64,000 nucleotides of DNA, taken from assembly GCA_030834965.1 (NCBI GenBank), contig JAUQWW010000014.1, forward strand, positions 26,636 to 90,635. Reading direction: 5' to 3'. A program made the position numbers and the translations under genes. The stretch comes from Gallionellaceae bacterium. GTDB taxonomy: Bacteria > Pseudomonadota > Gammaproteobacteria > Burkholderiales > Gallionellaceae. A model generated the notes under the pieces. That model was not told the origin of the DNA. It made no database searches and worked only from the letters and a program-made list of their open reading frames with translations. Below, in pieces: positions 23,875 through 32,981 of the stretch (within the stretch, counting starts at the first letter, position 1; the number at the start of each line of letters is the position of its first letter).

Positions 23875-25227
23875 ATGCCTTTTATCCCCCACACCGAACC
23901 CGACATCCAGGCCATGCTGGCCAGCGTTGGCGCGCCCAGCATAGACGCGCTGTTTGATGAAATTCCCGCCGCACTCAGAACCGGCAAGCTGAATGCCGTG
24001 CCCGAAGGCATGAACGAGATGCAGGTGACGCGCCTGATGACGGAGCGCGCTGCACAGGATGTGACGCTGCTCAACTTTATCGGTGCGGGCGCTTACGAGC
24101 ACCATATCCCGTCTGCTGTCTGGCAGATCGTCACGCGCGGCGAGTTCTACACCGCCTACACGCCGTACCAGGCCGAGGCCAGTCAGGGCACACTGCAGGT
24201 GCTGTATGAATACCAGACCATGATGGCCTCGCTCACCGGCCTGGATGTGTCCAACGCCAGCCTGTATGACGGCGCGTCCGGCCTCGCCGAAGCCATGCTG
24301 ATGGCGGTGCGCGCACACAAGGGTGCGCGCCGCATCCTGATTCCCGCCTCGGTCAGCCCGATCTACCGCAGCGTGGCGCACAGCATCGTCAGGCTGCAAG
24401 ACATCGAGCTGGTCGAAATTCCTTTCGACGCAAGCACAGGCACCACTGATCTCACGGCACTGCAACAACAGGCAGGCAGCGACTTCGCCGCGCTGGTCAT
24501 CCCACAACCAAATTTCTTCGGTGCGCTGGAAGACGTGGATGCACTGACGCAATGGGCGCATGCCCAGGGTGCGCTGGTGATTGCGCTGGTCAATCCGCTG
24601 TCGCTGGCCTTGCTCAAAGCGCCGGGTCAATGGGGTGCAAACGGGGCCGACATCGCGGTGGGAGAAGGCCAGCCGCTGGGCATTCCGCTATCCAGCGGCG
24701 GCCCTTACTTCGGCTTCATGTGCTGCAAGCAGGCGCTGGTGCGCCAGATGCCGGGGCGCATCATCGGCCGCACGGTTGACCTCGATGGCAAGCAAGGCTA
24801 CACGCTGACGCTGCAAGCGCGCGAACAGCACATCCGCCGCGCCAAGGCCACCTCCAACATCTGCTCCAACCAGGGCCTGATGGTCACCGCTGCGACGATC
24901 TACATGGCGCTGACCGGTGCGGATGGCCTGCGCCGCACGGCATCTGCGTCCCATGCCAACACGCAGGCACTGGTGGAAAAAGCCTGTACCTTTCCTGGCG
25001 TGAAACTCGCATTCAAGTCTGCACGTTTCCATGAGACCGTGTTGCAACTGCCCAAACCTGCCGCCGATGTACTGGCAAAAATGGCAGCGCAAGGTGTGCT
25101 GGGTGGATTGGACATCGGAGCGCATTATCCGCAATTGGGCAGCGCGATTCTGGTGTGTGCCACCGAAACCAAGACTGCAGAAGATTTGCAACGCTACATT
25201 ACTGCGTTGCAACACGCGCTCACCTGA
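23875..25227 (+). CDS. gcvPA: Glycine dehydrogenase (decarboxylating) subunit 1
   Basis: This is subunit 1 of the two-subunit P protein, which decarboxylates glycine with pyridoxal phosphate. The 450 residues correspond to the N-terminal half of the single-chain P protein of E. coli. Marks are [48 protein letters not shown] and [10 protein letters not shown]. The half lacking the PLP lysine is encoded here; the lysine is in gcvPB downstream. The split form is usual in Gram-positives and archaea and occurs in Nitrosomonadales. Confidence 0.96.
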   Translation: MPFIPHTEPDIQAMLASVGAPSIDALFDEIPAALRTGKLNAVPEGMNEMQVTRLMTERAAQDVTLLNFIGAGAYEHHIPSAVWQIVTRGEFYTAYTPYQAEASQGTLQVLYEYQTMMASLTGLDVSNASLYDGASGLAEAMLMAVRAHKGARRILIPASVSPIYRSVAHSIVRLQDIELVEIPFDASTGTTDLTALQQQAGSDFAALVIPQPNFFGALEDVDALTQWAHAQGALVIALVNPLSLALLKAPGQWGANGADIAVGEGQPLGIPLSSGGPYFGFMCCKQALVRQMPGRIIGRTVDLDGKQGYTLTLQAREQHIRRAKATSNICSNQGLMVTAATIYMALTGADGLRRTASASHANTQALVEKACTFPGVKLAFKSARFHETVLQLPKPAADVLAKMAAQGVLGGLDIGAHYPQLGSAILVCATETKTAEDLQRYITALQHALT

Positions 25228-25276
25228 CGGGCATGGCAAAGAGCCGACCATGATAATGAACCCCCCATGCCCGTTT

Positions 25277-25340
25277 CCCTCTCTCCAGCTCTCTCCCGCA
25301 GGCGGGAGAGAGGGATAAAGACTCGCTACGCGAACCTTAC
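25277..25340. repeat. Dispersed GC-rich hairpin repeat, copy 5, with tail
   Basis: CCCTCTCTCCAGCTCTCTCC and a GGCGGGAGAGAGGG arm are followed by GACTCGCTACGCGAACCTTA. The same tail in reverse orientation sits next to copy 3 in the riboswitch. It lies between gcvPA and tpx. Confidence 0.75.
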
Positions 25341-25356
25341 ATTAAAGGAAACAATC

Positions 25357-25878
25357 ATGAGCAAACCAACTTCAAATAAAACTGCCGTTACCCTGCAAGG
25401 TGTGCCTATTACCCTGTTCGGCACCTTCCCCGCGGTTGGCCAAACCGCGCCTGCCTTCACGCTGGTGGACAAGGATCTGAAGGACATATCGCTAAAAGAC
25501 TTTGCCGGCAAGCGCAAGGTGCTGAACATTGTGCCCAGCCTGGATACGGCGGTGTGCGCCACATCCACGCGCAAATTCAACGAGGCGGCAAGCAAGCTGG
25601 ACAACACCGTGGTGCTGGTAATTTCCGCCGATCTGCCGTTTGCGATGAACCGCTTCTGCGTGGCCGAGGGATTGAACAATGTCACTACGCTGTCTCTGAT
25701 GCGCGGCCGCGATTTTATGCGCAACTACGGTGTGAAGATTGCCGATTCGGCATTGGCCGGGCTGACCGCGCGCGCCGTGCTGGTGCTGGACGAGCACGAC
25801 CGCTTGCTGCACGCCGAGCTGGTGGACGACATTACTCATGAGCCCAATTACGACGCCGCGCTCGCGGTGCTGAAATAA
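25357..25878 (+). CDS. tpx: Thiol peroxidase, atypical 2-Cys peroxiredoxin (Tpx)
   Basis: Tpx reduces hydrogen peroxide and lipid hydroperoxides with electrons from thioredoxin. The 173-residue protein has the peroxidatic Cys67 in [14 protein letters not shown] and the resolving Cys101 in NRFCVAEG, 34 residues apart as in E. coli Tpx. The chosen ATG has an AAGGAA site. An in-frame ATG 30 codons upstream lies in the hairpin repeat. The gene sits inside the gcv operon between the two P-protein subunits, an unusual position for a peroxidase. Confidence 0.95.
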   Translation: MSKPTSNKTAVTLQGVPITLFGTFPAVGQTAPAFTLVDKDLKDISLKDFAGKRKVLNIVPSLDTAVCATSTRKFNEAASKLDNTVVLVISADLPFAMNRFCVAEGLNNVTTLSLMRGRDFMRNYGVKIADSALAGLTARAVLVLDEHDRLLHAELVDDITHEPNYDAALAVLK

Positions 25879-25896
25879 GAAATCGAGGAACAAAGC

Positions 25897-27348
25897 ATGC
25901 TGATTTTTGAACGCTCCCATCCCGGCCGCCGCAATGCGGCGCAGGCTCCGCTGCTTGATGCACAGCCCAGCGGCATTCCGGCTGCCTTGCTGCGCACAGA
26001 CAAGCCGCTGTTGCCGGAAACCTCGGAGATGGACACGGTGCGCCATTACACGCGCCTGTCGCAGAAAAACTTTTCCATCGACACAAATTTCTATCCGCTC
26101 GGCTCGTGCACGATGAAGTACAACCCGCGTGCATGCAACTCGCTGGCGATGCTGCCGCAGTTTCTGGCGCGCCATCCGCTCGCGCCGGACAGAACGGGGC
26201 AGGGTTTCCTCGCCTGCATGCATGACCTGCAGGAAATTTTGAAAGATGTGACCGGCATGGCCGGCGTGAGCCTGACCCCGATGGCGGGCGCACAGGGCGA
26301 ATTCGCAGGCATCGCGATGATCCGCGCCTACCACGACGCGCGCGGCGATACGGCGCGCACGGAGATCATTGTGCCGGATGCGGCGCATGGCACCAACCCG
26401 GCAACCGCGGTGATGTGCGGCTACACGGTCAAGGAGATTCCCACCGACCGCGAGGGCGATGTGGACCTCGACGCGTTGCGCGCTGCTGTCGGCCCGCAAA
26501 CGGCAGGGCTGATGCTGACCAATCCTTCCACGCTGGGCGTCTTTGAAAAACAGATTCAGGACATCCAGAAAATTGTGCACGATGCCGGCGGTCTGCTGTA
26601 TTACGACGGCGCAAACCTGAACGCGATCCTGGGCAAGGTGAAGCCGGGCGACATGGGCTTCGACGTGATTCACATGAATCTGCACAAGACCTTCTCCACG
26701 CCGCACGGCGGCGGCGGGCCCGGCGCGGGTGCGGTGGGCGTTGGCAAGCGCCTGTTGCCGTTCATGCCGATTCCGCTGGCAGGCAAAGAAGGCAATGCAT
26801 ACCGCTGGCTGACAGAAAAAGATTTGCCGCAGTCCATCGGCCGCTTGTCCGCATGGATGGGCAATGCCGGCGTGCTGCTGCGTGCCTACGTGTACGCACG
26901 CATGCTGGGAGCGGAAGGCATGCACCGCGTGGCCGACTTCGCGACACTCAACGCCAACTACCTGATGGCCGAACTCGCCAAGGTCGGCTATACCATCGCC
27001 TTCCCGCAGCGCCGCGCCAGCCACGAATTCATCGTGTCGGCCAAAGCATTGAAGGACGCGACCGGCATATCCGCAATGGATGTCGCCAAGCGCCTGCTGG
27101 ACAAGGGCTTCCATGCGCCCACCACGTATTTCCCGATGCTGGTGGCCGAATGCCTGCTGATCGAGCCGACCGAAACGGAATCAAAGGAAACGATGGATGC
27201 CTTCGTCGCCGCGATGAAAGAAATATGGGATGAGGCGCATGCCACGCCCGACCTGGTGAAGGGTGCACCTTATACACTGCCGGTGCGGCGTCTGGATGAT
27301 GTAAAGGCAGCACGCGAACTGGATCTGGCGTGGAAGCCCAATGCATGA
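25897..27348 (+). CDS. gcvPB: Glycine dehydrogenase (decarboxylating) subunit 2
   Basis: This is the PLP-carrying subunit of the split glycine decarboxylase. The 483-residue protein has the Schiff-base lysine Lys264 in [18 protein letters not shown]. Other marks are [38 protein letters not shown] and [16 protein letters not shown]. Start ATG 25897 follows a GAGGAA site. It forms the active P protein with gcvPA and closes the operon. Confidence 0.97.
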   Translation: MLIFERSHPGRRNAAQAPLLDAQPSGIPAALLRTDKPLLPETSEMDTVRHYTRLSQKNFSIDTNFYPLGSCTMKYNPRACNSLAMLPQFLARHPLAPDRTGQGFLACMHDLQEILKDVTGMAGVSLTPMAGAQGEFAGIAMIRAYHDARGDTARTEIIVPDAAHGTNPATAVMCGYTVKEIPTDREGDVDLDALRAAVGPQTAGLMLTNPSTLGVFEKQIQDIQKIVHDAGGLLYYDGANLNAILGKVKPGDMGFDVIHMNLHKTFSTPHGGGGPGAGAVGVGKRLLPFMPIPLAGKEGNAYRWLTEKDLPQSIGRLSAWMGNAGVLLRAYVYARMLGAEGMHRVADFATLNANYLMAELAKVGYTIAFPQRRASHEFIVSAKALKDATGISAMDVAKRLLDKGFHAPTTYFPMLVAECLLIEPTETESKETMDAFVAAMKEIWDEAHATPDLVKGAPYTLPVRRLDDVKAARELDLAWKPNA

Positions 27349-27432
27349 TTTTCAGGGCAGGAAGCGCATGCTGAGCTGAATGCAACGCTGCAATTTTTGT
27401 CAGACTGATAATTTTACAGGACAGGTTCCATC

Positions 27433-27726
27433 ATGAAAAAATCACCCAAGCTGGTACTCTGCAGCCTCGCACTCTGTGCCGCATTTGCATCGTCTGCGGC
27501 TCACGCGGATGAGATAAGCCCGAAAGGTCTTCCCGGACAAGACGGCAAGATGAGCACGCAGGGACTTAAACGGGCACAGAAGGCAGAGGCCAACAAGAAG
27601 CTGCTGGAAAAGCAACGTGCCGAGAACCGAGCAAGAGAAGAGGCGCGTGCCAGGAGCAAGGGCAAATGCAAGGGCAAGGACTGCCCGAACCCCGTATACG
27701 ACCAGAGCTTTCTGTACAACAAATAG
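27433..27726 (+). CDS. Small secreted, highly charged protein of unknown function
   Basis: This 97-residue protein has a signal peptide ending AHA|DE at residue 25. The mature part is very rich in Lys, Arg, Glu and Ala (QKAEANKKLLEKQRAENRAR), probably a single helix, and contains one cysteine pair in KGKCKGKDCPNP. The start has a GGACAGG site. I do not recognise a family. It is separate from the gcv operon. Confidence 0.7.
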   Translation: MKKSPKLVLCSLALCAAFASSAAHADEISPKGLPGQDGKMSTQGLKRAQKAEANKKLLEKQRAENRAREEARARSKGKCKGKDCPNPVYDQSFLYNK

Positions 27727-27796
27727 CCTGCGCCCGTGACCAGACTGCGAGTGAGCATTCCCGCCGCACTCTGCTCCCTGCCCTCGCAGGGTACGA

Positions 27797-27802
27797 TATA
27801 AT
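27797..27802 (+). promoter_or_regulatory. Candidate -10 element before the PfkB-family kinase
   Basis: TATAAT lies 34 bases before the ATG at 27836, after a small CCCTG / CAGGG hairpin. No convincing -35 was seen. Confidence 0.35.
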
Positions 27803-27835
27803 TCCTGCCCCAATAGCCAGTTCAGTCAATAAATA

Positions 27836-28774
27836 ATGCACACGCTAATCTGCGGTTCCATGGCCTACGACACCATCATGGTGTTTCCGGACCAATTCAA
27901 GAGACACATTCTGCCCGAGCAGATTCACATCCTGAACGTTGCCTTTCTGGTGCCGGAGATGCGCCGCGAATTCGGTGGCTGCGCGGGGAATATTGCCTAC
28001 AACCTGCAATTGCTCGGCGGCAGCCCGCTGATCATGGCAACGGTAGGCGACGACTTCGTCCCTTATGCCGCGCGCCTGGAAAAGCTTGGCTTGGCGCAGC
28101 AACATATCCGCCATGTGCCGGAGACTTTTACCGGCCAGGCGTTCATCACCACCGACCTGGACGACAACCAGATTACCGCTTTCCACCCCGGTGCAATGAG
28201 CTTCTCGGAACAGAACCATGTGGCCGAGGCAAACGGCGTGACGCTTGGCATCGTCTCACCGGACGGACGCAACGGTATGTTGCAGCATGCGCGTGAATTT
28301 CACGAGGCAGGCATCCCGTTCGTATTTGACCCGGGCCAGGGCATGCCGATGTTTGGCGGCGCGGACCTGCTCAATTTTGTCGAGCAGGCCGATTACGTCA
28401 CGCTGAACGATTACGAAGCCAAGATGCTGCAGGACAAGACCGGCAAAACCATTACAGAACTTGCCGAACGCACGCGCGCGCTCATCGTCACGCTGGGCGC
28501 CAAGGGCTCGGTCATTCATACCGACGGCAAGGAAATCAACATACCGACTCCCACGCCTGAAAAAATTCTTGACCCTACGGGCTGCGGCGATGCCTACCGC
28601 GCCGGCCTGCTGCACGGCATACAGCTTGGCTGGGACTGGGAAACCACGGGCCGCCTCGCTTCGCTGATGGGCGCGCTCAAGATCGCCAGCCGCGGCGGCC
28701 AGAATCACCAGCCGACGCGCGATGAGCTGCGCGATCTGTTCCAGAAACATTTCGGTTATTCCATCAGCCTGTAA
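27836..28774 (+). CDS. PfkB-family carbohydrate or adenosine kinase
   Basis: This 312-residue member of the ribokinase superfamily has a GG-containing substrate motif (REFGGCAGNIAYNLQLLGG, residues 44-62), which binds the sugar. Near the end it has the ATP-site signature DPTGCGDAYRAG with the catalytic base Asp252. The N-terminus (ICGSMAYDTIMVFPD) resembles proteins annotated as adenosine kinase in Betaproteobacteria, which is the best guess. Fructose- or ribose-specific activity is not excluded. It is followed by a dispersed repeat and a fructosamine-kinase-like gene. Confidence 0.85.
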   Translation: MHTLICGSMAYDTIMVFPDQFKRHILPEQIHILNVAFLVPEMRREFGGCAGNIAYNLQLLGGSPLIMATVGDDFVPYAARLEKLGLAQQHIRHVPETFTGQAFITTDLDDNQITAFHPGAMSFSEQNHVAEANGVTLGIVSPDGRNGMLQHAREFHEAGIPFVFDPGQGMPMFGGADLLNFVEQADYVTLNDYEAKMLQDKTGKTITELAERTRALIVTLGAKGSVIHTDGKEINIPTPTPEKILDPTGCGDAYRAGLLHGIQLGWDWETTGRLASLMGALKIASRGGQNHQPTRDELRDLFQKHFGYSISL

Positions 28775-28792
28775 TTTCAAGCGGACATGAGC

Positions 28793-28855
28793 TCCCTCTC
28801 CCCCAGCCCCTCTCCCGCGAGCGGGAGAGGGGTGCGCGAAGCGCGGGAGAGGGCA
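28793..28855. repeat. Dispersed GC-rich hairpin repeat, copy 6
   Basis: CCCTCTCCCCCAGCCCCTCT is followed by CCCGCGAGCGGGAGAGGGG and GCGCGGGAGAGGG. It lies between the PfkB-family and fructosamine-kinase-like genes. Confidence 0.75.
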
Positions 28856-28874
28856 GCGCTATGAACGGAAAACC

Positions 28875-29747
28875 GTGATCGATTGGAAGCACATCACTGC
28901 CGCCATCGGCCATACTACCCAGAGCCGCTTCGAACTTGCCGATGCCACGCCGATCAGCGGCGGCTGCATCAATCAAGCCTGGCGCATTGAAGGTCGCGGC
29001 GGCGCACGCTATTTCGTCAAGCTCAACGATGCCAACAAGCTAACCATGTTCGAAGCGGAGCACGCCGGATTAAATGCCATTGCCGCAACCCGCACTGTGC
29101 GCGTGCCGCAACCCATCGCTCACGGCACGGCAAGCGAGCACGCTTTCCTCGTGCTGGAATATCTCGACTTGCAGAGCAGCGGCGATGCACGCTTGCTCGG
29201 TGAGCAGCTTGCCGCATTGCATCGCACACAAGCTCTACAATTTGGCTTCCCGCAGGACAACACCATCGGCGAAACGCCGCAACGCAACACCTGGGCATCC
29301 GACTGGATTTCGTTCTGGCGCGAACATCGCCTCGGCTTCCAGCTCGATCTCGCGGCGCGCAACGGTCACGGCGGAAACTTGCAGGAACTGGGCCACAAGC
29401 TGATGGAACGGCTGCCGGAATTCTTTGATGGCTGCCAGCCGCAGCCATCGCTGCTGCATGGCGATCTGTGGGGCGGCAACCATGCTTTTACGCCCGATGG
29501 CACACCCGTCCTGTTCGACCCAGCGCCCTATTACGGCGACCGCGAAGCCGATCTCGCCATGACGGAGTTGTTTGGCGGCTTCGACCAGAATTTCTACGCA
29601 GCCTATCGTGCCGCATGGCCGCTACACGAAGGCTATGCCACGCGCAAGATTCTGTACAACCTGTATCACACCCTCAACCACGCCAACATGTTTGGCGGCG
29701 GCTATGCAAGACAGGCGGAAGGGATGATGCGGCGGCTGCTGGGTTAA
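28875..29747 (+). CDS. Fructosamine kinase family protein
   Basis: This 290-residue protein of the fructosamine-3-kinase family (APH-like kinase fold) phosphorylates glycated lysines or small ketoamines and so repairs protein glycation. Marks are the N-lobe GGCINQAWRI and YFVKLN (lysine), the catalytic LLHGDLWGGN near residue 196-205, and LFDPAPYYGDREADLAMTELFGGF. The start is GTG 28875. An ATG at 28861 is in another frame and stops at once. It converges with the minus-strand apaH region. Confidence 0.88.
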   Translation: MIDWKHITAAIGHTTQSRFELADATPISGGCINQAWRIEGRGGARYFVKLNDANKLTMFEAEHAGLNAIAATRTVRVPQPIAHGTASEHAFLVLEYLDLQSSGDARLLGEQLAALHRTQALQFGFPQDNTIGETPQRNTWASDWISFWREHRLGFQLDLAARNGHGGNLQELGHKLMERLPEFFDGCQPQPSLLHGDLWGGNHAFTPDGTPVLFDPAPYYGDREADLAMTELFGGFDQNFYAAYRAAWPLHEGYATRKILYNLYHTLNHANMFGGGYARQAEGMMRRLLG

Positions 29748-29842
29748 CAGTTGGGAAGGTCCAAGAACGGAACGTCAGGATCAATCAGGGGAAGGTCTGC
29801 TCCTCCGATGGGTCCGAGCATTTTCAATATAGAGACAGGCAT
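29744..29842 (-). CDS. Possible 32-residue small protein
   Basis: A 33-codon frame starts at ATG 29842 and ends at TAA 29744-29746, overlapping the end of the fructosamine-kinase-like gene. It reads MPVSILKMLGPIGGADLPL and then IDPDVPFLDLPNC. The composition is protein-like, but the ribosome binding site is weak. It could be a real short gene, or a remnant of a gene together with the frame at 29929-30075. I do not recognise it. Confidence 0.25.
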   Translation of the reverse strand: MPVSILKMLGPIGGADLPLIDPDVPFLDLPNC

Positions 29843-29928
29843 ATTATTTCTTGACGTGAAGTAGGGGTGGTACGTCGGCCACTTCTAGGCATAAAGCAGC
29901 TATGATCTTTGAACTTTGGAAAACCCGC

Positions 29929-30075
29929 TCAGGCCGGCAACCGGACGTTACCCAGGTGATTAGTGACCTTCTCTTCCGTGTCGAAAGCGTGGTCGATTTC
30001 ATATGAAACCTTCTTGCAAGGGACTGTTTGCATCAGTACCTGGCAACCCGAGCAATTCCCGTCACCTCTAATCAC
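29929..30075 (-). CDS. Possible 48-residue small protein coupled to apaH
   Basis: A 49-codon frame starts at GTG 30075-30073, which overlaps the apaH stop in GTGA, and ends at TGA 29929-29931. The product contains [15 protein letters not shown] (one CxxC and a third cysteine) and [17 protein letters not shown] start-stop overlap and ordinary amino-acid composition argue for a real gene. Lack of a recognised family argues against. The 324-base gap between the fructosamine-kinase-like gene and apaH holds nothing else I can see. Confidence 0.4.
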   Translation of the reverse strand: MIRGDGNCSGCQVLMQTVPCKKVSYEIDHAFDTEEKVTNHLGNVRLPA

Positions 30076-30893
30076 CAATTCTTCGCCACCGGCTTATCGC
30101 AGCTCACCTGAAACACCTGCCGATCTTCCAGGCGAATCGCCGATAGCGGCCCGCCCCACAGGCAACCCGTATCCAGTGCAATGATTTGAGGGGTGACCTT
30201 CAGCCCCAGCGCCGACCAGTGTCCGCACACCACGGTGGCATCGGCGCTGGCGCGGCCCGGCACTTCGAACCACGGCATGAAGCCCGCAGGAATATTCTGC
30301 ACTTCGCTCTTGAACTTGAATTCCATCTCGCCCTGCGCCGTGCAGATGCGCATGCGCGTGAAGGCATTGGTGATGACGCGCAGGCGCTTGTAACCTTCGA
30401 GCGCATCGTCCCAATGGTCGGGGTGGTTGCCGTACATGCGCGTGAGATATTCATGGTAGTGCCTGCCATGCAACGCGGTTTCGGCTTCCTGTGCAAGCTG
30501 CTGCGCTTGCGCCACGGTCCAGCTCGGCAACAGGCCGGCATGAACCAGCACGAAATCATTCTCCACATGCAGCAGGCGCTGCGCGCGCAACCAGCCCAGC
30601 AATTCGTCGCGATCCGGCGCATCGAGAATTTCCTGTAACGTGTCGCTCGGGTGCAGTTCGGCTACGCCTTCGGCCACCGCGAGCAGGTGCAAATCGTGAT
30701 TGCCCAGCACGGTGATGGCGGCATTCCCCAGCGACTTCACCAGACGCAACACGCCCAACGAATCCGGCCCGCGGTTGACCAGATCGCCGACCAGCCACAG
30801 ATTGTCCTTTTCCGGATCGAAGCGCATCAGCGCCAGCAGCTTGCGAAGCTCGGTGCAGCAGCCTTGTATATCACCAACCGCATAGATCGCCAT
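30072..30893 (-). CDS. apaH: Bis(5'-nucleosyl)-tetraphosphatase, symmetrical (ApaH)
   Basis: ApaH cleaves diadenosine tetraphosphate to two ADP and can remove Np4 caps from RNA. The 273-residue metallophosphatase shows the three metal-binding blocks [16 protein letters not shown] and LGNHD near the start, and CGHWSALG near the end. The ATG at 30893 shares one base with the stop of the upstream glycosyltransferase (TAATG), so they are probably cotranscribed. A longer in-frame extension to 31073 would run back into the glycosyltransferase gene and is rejected. Confidence 0.95.
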   Translation of the reverse strand: MAIYAVGDIQGCCTELRKLLALMRFDPEKDNLWLVGDLVNRGPDSLGVLRLVKSLGNAAITVLGNHDLHLLAVAEGVAELHPSDTLQEILDAPDRDELLGWLRAQRLLHVENDFVLVHAGLLPSWTVAQAQQLAQEAETALHGRHYHEYLTRMYGNHPDHWDDALEGYKRLRVITNAFTRMRICTAQGEMEFKFKSEVQNIPAGFMPWFEVPGRASADATVVCGHWSALGLKVTPQIIALDTGCLWGGPLSAIRLEDRQVFQVSCDKPVAKNW

Positions 30894-31975
30894 TATTTTA
30901 GGCCCGCCAATTGTTGTATTTCCGCAATAACGCTTGCCACCGGAAGATTCTGCAGGCAATCGCTCAGGCTGGCGATGTGTCGCTCGCAACCTTCGTGCAT
31001 GCACGGCACGCAGTCGCCGCCGCCTTGCAGCAGCACGACGTTGTTTACGCGCTGCGTGCCCTTCATAGCCCAAGGATTGTGATCTTCAGTATATCCCTTG
31101 GGCCAAGGTCCCCATTTGACCGGGTTAGAAGGGCCGAACAGCGCAACGGTGGGCGTGCCTGTTGCCGCCGCGACGTGGGTGAGCATCGTGTCCGGCCCCA
31201 CATAAACCCTGGCACGGCTGACGAGAAAGGCGCTTTCGGCAATGCTGAACTTGCCTGCCATGTTTACTGCGCCATCCGGCAACATGCGAAATATATTGTC
31301 CACATATTCCATCTCATCCGGGAAATTTCCGCCGGTGAGGACGACGCGCGTTCCCCGCCCTTTCAGCCAGCACGCAAGCGCAGCCCAGTTTTCCTGGCGC
31401 CACATCTTGTAGGCGAATTTCGGATACACATGCAGCACCGCAAAAGCTTCCGTGCGGACATCAAACGGCACGTTGCTGGCAACATGCGCTTCGTCGGATG
31501 CATTCCATGACGCCACGACCTCATGGCTGCGCTCGATACCCAGCAATCCGGCCAGCTTGAGGTTCATCAGCACGGTATGGGTATTCAGGTTATCGAATGT
31601 CACCCAGTGAGACAGCAAATGTTGTTTCCAACCTTGCTTGCTGTCGTCTTCCACCAGCCCCACTCGCTTCTTGCCGGCAAGCCATGCGTAAATCGTGGGC
31701 CGGTCTCCCGTCAGCGTGGAGAGGGCAAGATCGTAGCGACGGAACAGCCGCGCAACGAAGCTCAGATGCTGCCAGAATCCCAGGCGCGCGGGCACGGTGA
31801 TGATGCGGCTAATGTCGGGATTGTGAGATAGCACGCCTTCGGTATGCTCAAATACCAGCACGTCTATCTCGGCCTGTGGCCATGCCTGGCGCAAGGAACG
31901 AAGCAGCGGCGTGGTCAGCAGCACATCGCCGATGCGCCGGGTGGCGATCACCAGCATACGTTGCGGCACGTTCAT
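30893..31975 (-). CDS. Glycosyltransferase family 9 (heptosyltransferase-like)
   Basis: This 360-residue GT9 enzyme resembles ADP-heptose:LPS heptosyltransferases (WaaC/WaaF/WaaQ) of the inner core. It starts [25 protein letters not shown] after a short lead (MNVPQR). It has [18 protein letters not shown] with the donor-binding loop, and [14 protein letters not shown]. The cysteine cluster CVPCMHEGC near the end is common in this subgroup. ATG 31975 has a GGAG site. A longer start at 32059 would overlap the divergent gene. The exact sugar is not determinable. Confidence 0.85.
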   Translation of the reverse strand: MNVPQRMLVIATRRIGDVLLTTPLLRSLRQAWPQAEIDVLVFEHTEGVLSHNPDISRIITVPARLGFWQHLSFVARLFRRYDLALSTLTGDRPTIYAWLAGKKRVGLVEDDSKQGWKQHLLSHWVTFDNLNTHTVLMNLKLAGLLGIERSHEVVASWNASDEAHVASNVPFDVRTEAFAVLHVYPKFAYKMWRQENWAALACWLKGRGTRVVLTGGNFPDEMEYVDNIFRMLPDGAVNMAGKFSIAESAFLVSRARVYVGPDTMLTHVAAATGTPTVALFGPSNPVKWGPWPKGYTEDHNPWAMKGTQRVNNVVLLQGGGDCVPCMHEGCERHIASLSDCLQNLPVASVIAEIQQLAGLK

Positions 31976-32051
31976 GGCCGCTCCGCTTTGTTCGAAATGC
32001 TTACAATTTTCATATACACTGCCGGGCTGAAGTCGTTTCATTTTACCCACT

Positions 32052-32981
32052 ATGCCCAAACTTTACATTGACGAGTTTGTCGGAATTACCAATCGTCTTG
32101 AAACCCTGCCGCTCGCTTTTGCCATCCGTCATGCCTACGGCCACGACATTATTCTGGACTGGCATGAACTGGATTCTTTCAGCGTCGACGACACCCGCCG
32201 CGGCAAGGTGCGGCTGTTGGCAAGGCTGGGCGCGATGCGCATCCGGGATTGCGACGCGGCAACATTTGCGGGCCTGAAGAACAAGAAGATCATCCTGCGC
32301 TCGCTCGACGGGCCGTCTGACAAGCTTGACCCGATCTATCTGCAGGTGGCCTCCAAGATTCACCTGAATCCCGCACTGGCGAGCGCCATACGCGCAATGT
32401 TTGCGCCGGTGCAGGGCAGGCCATTGGTTGGCGTGCATATCCGCCATGGAGACTATGTGGTCACCGATGAAAACGTGTACGACATCAGAGACGTGGAATG
32501 GCCTGCTGTGCCCGTCTGGTGGTACGAGAAGACCATGGCGGCAATTGCCGCGAAGCAGAAGGATGTCTGTTTTTTTCTCTCCAGCACGGGCGATCCGGCT
32601 GCCTACACCGCGCTGCATCGCAACTTCGACGTGCTGACGCTGGACACGCATTCCCCCTACACCTACAAGGGGCCGGATCACGAGTCACGTGTGAATCCGG
32701 TGGCTGACTTGTTCGCGCTGGCATGCTGCCCGGTCATGCTGGCGACACCTATTTCCGGATATTCACATTGGGCCGCCAACGTGCTGGGCAGACCGACCAC
32801 CTGCATCGTTCCATTGCCCGGCGCGACGCCCGAGCATCCGCTGAAGGGCATGGTCAAGCTATATGGCAGCCGCCTCCCACGCTGGCGTGCTGCTGGAAGG
32901 GAAGGCACCGACACTGTGAAAATTTCTGATGATTTCGAGGGTGTGGATCTGACCGGAAGCGCAAACACCGACTGGCTTTAG
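32052..32981 (+). CDS. NodZ/FUT-like putative fucosyltransferase with HxRxGD motif
   Basis: This 309-residue protein is the only plus-strand gene in the polysaccharide locus. It has the peptide motif HIRHGDY (residues near 137-143), which binds GDP-fucose in families GT11, GT23 and GT65/68, and later TPISGYSHWAANVLG. The N-terminal GITNRLETLPLAFAIRHAYG resembles the start of NodZ-type enzymes. GDP-fucose is made by gmd and fcl at the far end of the locus, which fits. The assignment is by motif; the acceptor is unknown. It converges with the GT2 gene, overlapping by four bases. Confidence 0.65.
   Translation: MPKLYIDEFVGITNRLETLPLAFAIRHAYGHDIILDWHELDSFSVDDTRRGKVRLLARLGAMRIRDCDAATFAGLKNKKIILRSLDGPSDKLDPIYLQVASKIHLNPALASAIRAMFAPVQGRPLVGVHIRHGDYVVTDENVYDIRDVEWPAVPVWWYEKTMAAIAAKQKDVCFFLSSTGDPAAYTALHRNFDVLTLDTHSPYTYKGPDHESRVNPVADLFALACCPVMLATPISGYSHWAANVLGRPTTCIVPLPGATPEHPLKGMVKLYGSRLPRWRAAGREGTDTVKISDDFEGVDLTGSANTDWL

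Noticed and set aside
3185..28855. CRISPR array formed by the GC-rich repeats
   Set aside because: Copies are far apart and irregularly placed, with no regular spacers and no cas genes.
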